From NCBI GenBank assembly GCA_016926315.1, contig JAFGOU010000516.1, forward strand, positions 1 through 6,388: a stretch of 6,388 nt of DNA. Direction: 5' to 3'. The DNA is from Chitinispirillaceae bacterium (GTDB taxonomy: Bacteria; Fibrobacterota; Chitinivibrionia; Chitinivibrionales; Chitinispirillaceae). The notes below the pieces were generated by a model. The model saw only the letters and a list, made by a program, of their open reading frames with translations. It searched no databases and was not told where the DNA came from. Position 1 is the stretch's first letter. Each line of letters starts with the position of its first letter. Both the position numbers and the translations under genes were made by a program. Of this stretch, positions 1 through 4,883 are shown piece after piece.

Positions 1-624
1 CAGCTCCGGCCAGTCGACATCATACCCGCAGATCAGCATCCGTTGCGGAGACGGCGCGCTGTTCATCATGCGCACATGGAGCCGGTTAAGGTAATCGCCC
101 GTAACGGCCGCTTCGCTGCCGAGCCCGGGGACTACCGATCCGATCACCCTGCTGACCCAGATTTCCGCCTGTGGAACACCGGCCGTTGGAACGTGTCCGT
201 CGATCCATCCGGTTTTGGCGTTACCGTCCCAGTCGCCGTCCCTGGCGTCGTCGCGCCACTGGCAGTCGAGGTCCATAAAATAGAGATCAAACGGGAATTC
301 GCCGTAAGAGCCGAAGTCGTCGATCGTTTCGTAATTTACTATCGGCAGATCTCCGATAAACACCGCGCCTTCGAGGTTGTCGGCGGCGCGGTGTGAAATC
401 AGCGTGTCGCGCAGGGACGAAGGGCTCGACATACTGTTAAAGGTCGTGGCATCGAGCCATACCTGTTTACCTGAGGCGATCAGGTCGCTCACATAGGTCG
501 TCACCGCCGGAGTGATGGCCGGGTAGAGGTCTTTATTAACGATTACGCCGATCTTTGCCATCGACGCGGACGAGAAGAGAAGCGATAGCAGGAGCATGGC
601 AGGGAGAATTGATTTCGTTTTCAT
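1..624 (-). CDS. Exported C25 (gingipain-like) peptidase-family protein, C-terminally truncated by window edge
   Basis: An open frame runs from ATG at 622-624 to the left edge with no stop, giving 208 residues. Residues 1-23 form a Sec signal peptide: two lysines, a leucine-rich core, and a likely cut after SMA before KIGVIV. Residues 87-125 (GAVFIGDLPI, then FPFDLYFMDLD) and 153-160 (AEIWVSRV) match the pattern of gingipain-like C25 proteins: a hydrophobic strand with GD, a (S/T/F)D-x-Y-x-x-LD segment, then an acidic stretch and an (E/D)IWVGR-like strand. The Asp-rich segment at 118-134 could bind calcium. The catalytic His and Cys of C25 enzymes lie further downstream and are outside the window, so proteolytic activity cannot be judged. 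The start is supported by AAGGGGG at 631-637, six bases upstream. Only one base separates it from the stop of the HEAT-like gene, so the two are probably co-translated. The family assignment is from motif memory; surface or periplasmic location is inferred from the signal peptide. Confidence 0.72.
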   Translation of the reverse strand, partial: MKTKSILPAMLLLSLLFSSASMAKIGVIVNKDLYPAITPAVTTYVSDLIASGKQVWLDATTFNSMSSPSSLRDTLISHRAADNLEGAVFIGDLPIVNYETIDDFGSYGEFPFDLYFMDLDCQWRDDARDGDWDGNAKTGWIDGHVPTAGVPQAEIWVSRVIGSVVPGLGSEAAVTGDYLNRLHVRMMNSAPSPQRMLICGYDVDWPEL

Positions 625-625
625 C

Positions 626-1336
626 TTATTCCCCCTTCCCTTTGCCGAGTTCAACCGCTATTTCCCGCGCCAGTGCCGCGTTGCGGACGATAATGGCGTC
701 GATCATCGGATCGTGCTTAAGCTCTTTTCCTTTGGCGATATAGCCGTCGAGCCTGAGCGCATAACGTTCCAGGTGGGAAATGAGGGACGGGTCGCCGAGT
801 TTCCTGATCGCTGCGAGCAGTTCGCTGCCGCCCACCGAACCGTTGTCCCTGGCGAGAAGGTCAGTGAACAAACGGGCGGCAGGTTTTGTTCCGATGACGC
901 CGAGAGTCCGGATGATCGCGAACTGTACCCGTTCCGCATACCCGCCGAATTGTTTCGGTGAGGCTGCATAAATCGCAATAAGGTCGGCCTCGAACCTCTT
1001 CGCCCGCACACGGCCGACGCCGCTTACCGCTTCAGCGACCACCACCGGGCTGGGGTCCTGAAGGCAGAACGCGAGGAGCTCATCGGCGGAAAGAGGCTGC
1101 GCCGCTGCCCGCTGTCTGGCCTGCTCCGCCATCCCGGTCTCAGCCGGAACCTCCATTCGATCCATCCAGGAGCGGAGGGTCTCCCTTTTTTCATGTTCGT
1201 TACCGGTCGCCCGTATGCGTGCGATCGCCTCTGCTTCAGACTGCGGCCCGTTTTCGCCGCCAGCCTGAAATGAAAGAGCCAGAACAGCCGCTGTGGAACA
1301 CCACAGGGGCACCTTAACAAACTGGTGTAAAGGCAT
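626..1336 (-). CDS. Small exported HEAT-repeat-like protein
   Basis: This is a complete 236-residue protein. Residues 1-26 look like a Sec signal peptide (Lys8, a hydrophobic run around 11-24, possible cut after SFQA). A cysteine at 13 lies inside the hydrophobic run but does not make a convincing lipobox. The mature part is almost wholly helical. Paired amphipathic helices of HEAT type are visible at about 86-110 (LLAFCLQDPSPVVVAEAV), 135-164 (VQFAIIRTLGVIGT) and 172-195 (ELLAAIRKLGDPSLISHLE). No catalytic motif is seen, so a scaffold or protein-binding role is likely but inferred. The start has AGGA eight bases upstream and fits the signal peptide. The stop TAA is followed after one base by the ATG of the C25-like gene, which suggests the two products act together, for example as a secreted enzyme and its helper or binding partner. 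The Gly/Lys-rich tail (GKGKGE) also carries the next gene's ribosome binding site. Confidence 0.7.
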   Translation of the reverse strand: MPLHQFVKVPLWCSTAAVLALSFQAGGENGPQSEAEAIARIRATGNEHEKRETLRSWMDRMEVPAETGMAEQARQRAAAQPLSADELLAFCLQDPSPVVVAEAVSGVGRVRAKRFEADLIAIYAASPKQFGGYAERVQFAIIRTLGVIGTKPAARLFTDLLARDNGSVGGSELLAAIRKLGDPSLISHLERYALRLDGYIAKGKELKHDPMIDAIIVRNAALAREIAVELGKGKGE

Positions 1337-1392
1337 AAGCCTGTTCCTTTGTTGAGGGTGATGGGTGGGTGAAGCGTCTCACCTGCGTCGTT

Positions 1393-1422
1393 TCACGCGA
1401 TGAGAACATTACCTGACTTCAT
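1393..1422 (-). CDS. Possible 9-codon leader ORF
   Basis: Downstream of the promoter, GGGGAGG (1427-1433) stands four bases before ATG (1420-1422). The reading frame MKSGNVLIA ends at TGA (1393-1395). It is not in frame with the HEAT-like gene, which has its own ribosome binding site. The residues give no hint of amino-acid attenuation (no run of one amino acid). Behind it GGTGA and TCACC (around 1366-1382) can form a small hairpin. This strong ribosome site before a tiny ORF could regulate the downstream gene or be chance. Confidence 0.25.
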   Translation of the reverse strand: MKSGNVLIA

Positions 1423-1456
1423 TGAACCTCCCCAGGGTTTTTATGAAGGCTGCATA

Positions 1457-1485
1457 TAAATAGCATCCGGCCAAGACGCTGTCAA
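1457..1485 (-). promoter_or_regulatory. Sigma70-type promoter for the HEAT-like / C25-like unit
   Basis: On the minus strand TTGACA (1480-1485) is followed after 17 bases by TATTTA (1457-1462), preceded by TGC, an extended -10 element. The -35 is a perfect consensus; the -10 matches only in its first three bases, partly offset by the TG motif. Transcription would begin near 1450, giving a leader of about 114 bases before the HEAT-like gene. Confidence 0.55.
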
Positions 1486-1558
1486 TAGACAAAATGCAAC
1501 AATAACCTCGAATGGCGATTTACGCCGCACTTTTTTGTCATCGATAAAAAAGGGTAAT

Positions 1559-1587
1559 ACGGATATCGGCTTTCGCCAGAGTGACGG
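1559..1587. repeat. Degenerate copy of the palindromic repeat unit
   Basis: The plus strand reads GGATATCGGCTTTCGCC and then AGAGTGACGG. It closely resembles the right-hand unit at 1677-1705, but its left arm and one base of the right arm have changed so that the stem is largely lost. It lies in the same orientation as that unit, and I take it as a decayed relic. Confidence 0.5.
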
Positions 1588-1618
1588 TGAGCGTGTTCAA
1601 TTCGGTGATTTGTTGTAC

Positions 1619-1705
1619 CGTCATCCCGGCACAAGCCGGGATACAGGGGGAATATGCGTTTACACGCTTTTTTCGAATGGACTCCGGCCTTCGCCGGAGT
1701 TACAC
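1619..1705. repeat. Dispersed palindromic repeat pair (REP/MITE-like)
   Basis: Two short palindromes are separated by about 38 bases. The left has arms ATCCCGGC (1623-1630) and GCCGGGAT (1635-1642) around an ACAA loop. The right has arms ACTCCGGC (1681-1688) and GCCGGAGT (1693-1700) around a CTTC loop. The layout GTCATCCCGGCA..GCCGGGATACAGG ... TGGACTCCGGCCTTCGCCGGAGT is the pattern of a widespread bacterial intergenic repeat. Its chance translations are the familiar spurious peptides VIPAQAGIQ and MDSGLRR, both readable here on the plus strand. The element begins about 17 bases after the fliY stop. Possible effects are mRNA 3'-end protection or transcription termination; neither is shown by the sequence. 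Confidence 0.75.
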
Positions 1706-1721
1706 GGGAGGATTGGTTGCA

Positions 1722-2756
1722 TCACCGCAGGCTTTTAATCCGCTCCTCAGGCGAAACAAGCGACAGGATGCGTATCCCGAAGCTTTCGTCGATAACCACC
1801 ACTTCGCCCTTGGCCACGGGTTTGTTGTTTACCAGCAGGTCGACCGGTTCGCCAGCCATACGGTCGAGCTCCACAATGGATCCTGGAGCGAGTTCGAGAA
1901 TCCTTTTTATCGACAGAGTGGTCTGCCCGAGCTGGATGCTGACGTCCAGATCGATGTCCAGAAGCATCTCGATCGTTTTATTCTGCACCGGAGAAAACAC
2001 GCTTTCACCCATGCCGCCCATCTGCATCTGGTCAGTCATGCCCTGATTGGAGCCGAAATCGAGGTCCATGCCGTCGCTTCCGCCTGCCGGCATGACTCCG
2101 GCACCCGTTGCCGGGTTCTTTTCAACCAGTTGCGCCGTCAGATCAGCCGGGAACAGCAGAACCGGGGAAAACGCCTCCTTCCCCTCGATGGATACCTTGA
2201 CAATAGCCATATCGAGTTGCTCGGGCGGAAGTGGCGGATTGGCAAACGTCCAGGGAGCAACAGACGAGGGTGACGATGATACCGGTGTGCCGCACTCGGT
2301 GGTCAGACCGAGCGCAAAGGAGGACATGATCTGGTTCGAAAGTTCGGTAAGCGCGTCGTTGTGCTCGGGCGCATATTCTGCGCTGCCATCACCCATCATC
2401 ATGAGGTCGGCCATGACCGCGGCGTCTTTTTTATTGACAAGAAAATACATTTCACCGGCCAAACCCGCGCCAAACGGCAGCACAAGGCAAAGGTGCCCGT
2501 CGCCCAGAACGGTCTTGACCGTATCGCCGTCGGCCTTGCCGCACGCCTCGCATTCCATCTTCACGGTCCTGGAATACACCGTGCTCAGAACGGTACCGGC
2601 GTGCCTGCAATACAATTCGACGTTTTTTTCCAGCGAAGGATACCTGTCGCCTTCGGACATCCCGCCCGTAGCGCCGGGCGTCCCGGTCGATTCGCTCTCG
2701 AAACCACCGGCTGACAACAACTGATCGATCTGGTCCTGAGATAATATTTCACTCAT
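1722..2756 (-). CDS. fliY: Flagellar motor switch protein FliY (CheC-like phosphatase domain plus FliN/SpoA domain)
   Basis: This 344-residue C-ring protein belongs to the FliY class rather than short FliN. Residues 1-16 (MSEILSQDQIDQLLSA) form a CheY-P-binding helix like that of FliM. Residues about 40-215 resemble CheC/CheX/FliY phosphatases; one ExxN active-site motif is visible (E138-L-S-N141, in DALTELSNQIMSSF). The region where a first ExxN would be expected in CheC or FliY (around 41-60) has no such motif. A Gly/Met-rich linker spans about 216-252. The FliN/SpoA domain spans about 258-344 (LLDIDLDVSIQLGQTTLSIK, then LELAPGSIVELDR and VNNKPVAKGEVVVIDE). In known systems FliY joins the rotor cytoplasmic ring and removes phosphate from CheY-P. 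The start ATG overlaps the fliM stop by 8 bases (ATGAGTGA). AAGGAGG (2769-2775) lies 12 bases upstream, rather far, so coupling to fliM translation is likely. Confidence 0.93.
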   Translation of the reverse strand: MSEILSQDQIDQLLSAGGFESESTGTPGATGGMSEGDRYPSLEKNVELYCRHAGTVLSTVYSRTVKMECEACGKADGDTVKTVLGDGHLCLVLPFGAGLAGEMYFLVNKKDAAVMADLMMMGDGSAEYAPEHNDALTELSNQIMSSFALGLTTECGTPVSSSPSSVAPWTFANPPLPPEQLDMAIVKVSIEGKEAFSPVLLFPADLTAQLVEKNPATGAGVMPAGGSDGMDLDFGSNQGMTDQMQMGGMGESVFSPVQNKTIEMLLDIDLDVSIQLGQTTLSIKRILELAPGSIVELDRMAGEPVDLLVNNKPVAKGEVVVIDESFGIRILSLVSPEERIKSLR

Positions 2757-3774
2757 GGCAGCCCGGAACCTCCTTCTCGATGACCTTTGTTACCTTGATG
2801 GCTTTTTTACGGCCGATAAGCCCTGACCGGGCGGCCATTTTCGTTTTGCCGTCGATCTGCACATTCAGGTCGCTGTCAAAGGGCTTGTCCAGCACCAGGA
2901 CGTCCCCCCGCTGCAATTGGAGAAGATCCCTGATGGTGATATTCGTCTTTCCGATGATGGTGGAAAGGGTAAGGGGAATGTCCTGGAGCTCCCCTTCAAG
3001 AACATTCCTCGTTTCAGCGGTCGACGTGCTCTGGGACGACATCCACGATTCACCGGACAGGTTGGTGATAACGCTTTCAAGAAGCAGATAGGGGAAACAG
3101 ATGCTCATGAGGCCTGAGGCGTTCTGCATGCGCACTTCAAGAGAAACAAGAATCACGGTCTCACCGGGAGGGGCTATCTGAACAAATTGCGGATTTGTCT
3201 CGTAACCCTCTATTTTAGGTGAAAATACACCAATATGCTCCCAAACCTCCTTAAGGTCATTAAGCCCCCGTTCCACAATGCGGTGCAGCACGCTCTGCTC
3301 GATAAGGGTCAGTTCGCGATTTTGCTCGGAAGGCCTCCCCTGACCGCCAAAAAGGCGGTCGATAATGAAAAATACCAGGGTGGGATTGATCTCGATGATG
3401 GCAGACCCGTCAAGCGGCTCCATTTTAAATACGTAAATACAGCTCGGATTCGAAATCGACATGATGAACTCGGCATAGGTCAACTGGTCAACGCTCACGA
3501 GCTCGATTTCAACGAAAGTGCGGAGGAAATTGGTGAGGGTGGTTGACAGCTGGCGGGCATAACTTTCATGAAGATTCTGAAGCGTGCGCATCTGATCTTT
3601 TGACACGCGGTCAGGCCTGCGGAAATCGTACAGCGATATGGTTTTTTCATCCTCGCTGAATGCCCCCCCCTGCTTTTCATCCACCGCAGGACCGCCGGTC
3701 AGGTCGACATCGGCGCCGGATGATACCGCGGAGAGCAGGGCATCAACTTCTTCCTGAGACAGTATATCGCTCAC
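2749..3774 (-). CDS. fliM: Flagellar motor switch protein FliM
   Basis: This is a 341-residue protein of normal FliM length. The N-terminal helix (MSDILSQEEVDALLSA) is the CheY-P docking motif. After a short acidic linker the CheC-like middle domain runs from about 45 to 240, beginning ISLYDFRRPDRVSKDQMRTL. It contains LFGGQGRP with the GGxG motif at 143-146 that contacts FliG. The C-terminal SpoA domain covers about 255-332 (LQDIPLTLSTIIGKTNITIRD, RGDVLVLDKP) and pairs with FliN-type domains. The protein sits in the cytoplasmic C ring and passes the chemotaxis signal to the rotor. The start is GTG (3772-3774), with AGGAG (3781-3785) six bases upstream and no better in-frame choice. It lies 19 bases after fliL and its end overlaps fliY. 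Confidence 0.97.
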   Translation of the reverse strand: MSDILSQEEVDALLSAVSSGADVDLTGGPAVDEKQGGAFSEDEKTISLYDFRRPDRVSKDQMRTLQNLHESYARQLSTTLTNFLRTFVEIELVSVDQLTYAEFIMSISNPSCIYVFKMEPLDGSAIIEINPTLVFFIIDRLFGGQGRPSEQNRELTLIEQSVLHRIVERGLNDLKEVWEHIGVFSPKIEGYETNPQFVQIAPPGETVILVSLEVRMQNASGLMSICFPYLLLESVITNLSGESWMSSQSTSTAETRNVLEGELQDIPLTLSTIIGKTNITIRDLLQLQRGDVLVLDKPFDSDLNVQIDGKTKMAARSGLIGRKKAIKVTKVIEKEVPGCHE

Positions 3775-3780
3775 ACAATG

Positions 3781-3785
3781 CTCCT
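3781..3785 (-). promoter_or_regulatory. Ribosome binding site fixing the fliM GTG start
   Basis: AGGAG on the minus strand stands six bases before GTG (3772-3774). The following residues, SDILSQEEVDALL, are the conserved FliM N terminus, so the GTG is the start. Confidence 0.75.
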
Positions 3786-3793
3786 GGTGATTT

Positions 3794-4426
3794 CTATTGA
3801 ATGATGAATTGCGTAAAATAAATGTCTTTTATCTCTCCCAGATTTGGCGGCAGGGTATAGTTTACATGCCGCATGAAATCCTTCCTGATTTTCTCCTTGG
3901 CGTCCGGCGCCGTTACCTCGGTAATGGTCATTTTCGAAAGGTACTCGATAAGAAAGCTCTGGTATTTCGGCAGCCGTTTCTGGATCGCCTCAGCCATGGG
4001 CGAGAGTGACGCTCCGCCGCCGTGCCCATGCCCGCCTTCTTTCTTCTTTTCCATCCCGCCTTGATCTACATATTCCAGCACCACGGCGGCTTTTAAAAAC
4101 CGTTCGCCATCGGTGCCGGCGATATTGACCAGCACTTCCACCGGCATTTCCGACGTGGTCGCCCCCATGGCGGTCATTGCTTTCTCGTCATTATGAGCGG
4201 CGGCCCCTTCATGGGCATCAAGGTCCATTTCCATCACCGGTTTCGGCATTATCATTTTCACCACGGCAATACCGGCGATTATCTCAATGACGACCACGCC
4301 GGCGATAATACCGATGAGCAGCAATTTATTGCTCTTCGGCGCCTTCGGTTCGGCCGGTCCTTTCTTGCCCTCCTCTTTTTCCCGTTCACCCTTTGAAGGG
4401 GCTTCCTTCGGTTTTTTTTCATCCAT
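3794..4426 (-). CDS. fliL: Flagellar stator-associated protein FliL
   Basis: This is a 210-residue single-pass inner-membrane protein. Residues 1-33 are a highly charged Lys/Glu/Pro-rich cytoplasmic tail. Residues about 34-60 (LLLIGIIAGVVVIEIIAGIA) form the transmembrane segment. The periplasmic domain follows, with the typical FliL signature VLVNIAGTDGERFLKAAVVLEY (98-119) and the conserved end IKDIYFTQFIIQ. FliL surrounds or supports the stator at the basal body in systems where it has been studied. A His/Gly-rich insertion (EGGHGHGGGAS, 130-140) is unusual. I place the start at ATG (4424-4426). A GTG 12 bases earlier (4436-4438) lies inside AGGTGGAG, which is the ribosome site for the ATG at six-base spacing. 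The gene is separated from flbD by 41 bases and from fliM by 19. Confidence 0.92.
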   Translation of the reverse strand: MDEKKPKEAPSKGEREKEEGKKGPAEPKAPKSNKLLLIGIIAGVVVIEIIAGIAVVKMIMPKPVMEMDLDAHEGAAAHNDEKAMTAMGATTSEMPVEVLVNIAGTDGERFLKAAVVLEYVDQGGMEKKKEGGHGHGGGASLSPMAEAIQKRLPKYQSFLIEYLSKMTITEVTAPDAKEKIRKDFMRHVNYTLPPNLGEIKDIYFTQFIIQ

Positions 4427-4432
4427 ATACCG

Positions 4433-4440
4433 CTCCACCT
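4433..4440 (-). promoter_or_regulatory. Ribosome binding site deciding the fliL start
   Basis: AGGTGGAG on the minus strand lies six bases before ATG (4424-4426). The alternative GTG start at 4436-4438 is part of this site, so a ribosome starting there would have no Shine-Dalgarno sequence. Confidence 0.75.
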
Positions 4441-4467
4441 GTCAAAATATTGTTGGCCCTAGCTGCA

Positions 4468-4752
4468 TCAGGCACTGCCCTTTCCGCTGCTGCGACGGTT
4501 TCCCGCAGGATCCGAAAGGTCCGTCTCATTGCCCGTCAGCTCGCGTTTTTCCGCATGCACCACCTGTATTGCACCATGACACAACTGGCGGTACCCGATC
4601 ACCTTACCGATAATGTCCTCAATCGTGTCGCGTACCATCAGCTTTTTTCCTGTTGTTAATGTCAGCAGCGTGTCCGGAGTCGCTTCAAGCGTCTCAATCA
4701 GGTCGGCGTTGAGCACGAACTCCTGCTTGTTTAAACGGTGCAAGGCGATCAT
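4468..4752 (-). CDS. flbD: Flagellar hook-operon protein FlbD
   Basis: This 94-residue protein matches the FlbD family over residues 1-55: MIALHRLNKQEFVLNADLIE, then TPDTLLTLTTGKKLMVRDT. It is encoded right behind flgE, the usual place for flbD. It should not be confused with the Caulobacter sigma54 activator of the same name. Family members are often about 60-80 residues, so the polar tail from about residue 70 (ELTGNETDLSDPAGNRRSS) is an extension. The molecular role is poorly known. The family occurs with hook and motor genes in spirochaetes, Firmicutes and others. The start ATG has AAGGGGG (4759-4765) at six-base spacing. A strong promoter lies directly upstream. Confidence 0.9.
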   Translation of the reverse strand: MIALHRLNKQEFVLNADLIETLEATPDTLLTLTTGKKLMVRDTIEDIIGKVIGYRQLCHGAIQVVHAEKRELTGNETDLSDPAGNRRSSGKGSA

Positions 4753-4775
4753 GCAATACCCCCTTCGTTCCTCTC

Positions 4776-4804
4776 ATTATACCATGCACTCCCACGACCC
4801 GCAA
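4776..4804 (-). promoter_or_regulatory. Extended -10 sigma70-type promoter upstream of flbD
   Basis: On the minus strand TTGCGG (4799-4804) is followed after exactly 17 bases by a perfect TATAAT (4776-4781), itself preceded by TGG (extended -10 TGn). The predicted start near 4769 leaves a short leader of about 17 bases that holds the flbD ribosome site. The promoter would drive flbD-fliL-fliM-fliY independently of flgE. Confidence 0.72.
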
Positions 4805-4845
4805 GCACTTCCGCCAGTATTTTCAAAGCCTTACCTCCCTGCGGC

Positions 4846-4872
4846 GCCCTCCCCGCCAATCACGGGGAGGGC
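4846..4872 (-). terminator. 10-bp hairpin directly after flgE (terminator-like, no T run)
   Basis: GCCCTCCCCG (4846-4855) and CGGGGAGGGC (4863-4872) form a perfect stem around a 7-base loop, starting 11 bases after the flgE stop. No T run follows on the minus strand, so it is not a standard intrinsic terminator. It may stabilise the flgE mRNA end, mark a processing site, or weaken read-through into flbD, which has its own promoter. Confidence 0.5.
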
Positions 4873-4883
4873 CCGGGGGATAG

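Larger units (their letters stand above)
1337..1721. other. 385-bp intergenic region between fliY and the HEAT-like gene
   Basis: There is no convincing gene of normal size here. Reading in transcription direction from fliY, it contains a pair of palindromic repeat units (1619-1705), a degenerate repeat unit (1559-1587), A/T-rich DNA, a promoter (1457-1485) and a leader of about 110 bases with a possible 9-codon ORF (1393-1422). No clear intrinsic terminator (GC stem directly followed by a T run) for fliY is visible on the minus strand. The repeat hairpins may serve that purpose. Confidence 0.75.

Noticed and set aside
43..396. Plus-strand open frame of 117 codons
   Set aside because: It is antisense to the signal-peptide-bearing C25-like gene, which has a good ribosome site and family motifs.
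1514..1536. GGCG/CGCC hairpin with nearby T run on the plus strand, as a terminator
   Set aside because: Short stem, a four-base gap before the T run, and no plus-strand gene upstream; on the minus strand the T run would be on the wrong side.
1656..1673. GCGT/ACGC hairpin followed by six T on the plus strand, as a terminator
   Set aside because: The stem is only four base pairs and there is no plus-strand gene to terminate; it is the spacer of the palindromic repeat.
1581..2273. Plus-strand open frame of 230 codons overlapping fliY
   Set aside because: It reads through the palindromic repeats (giving the known spurious VIPAQAGIQ and MDSGLRR peptides) and then antisense to fliY; there is no family match.
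4436..4438. GTG as the fliL start
   Set aside because: It lies inside the AGGTGGAG site that serves the ATG at 4424-4426; no ribosome site precedes it.
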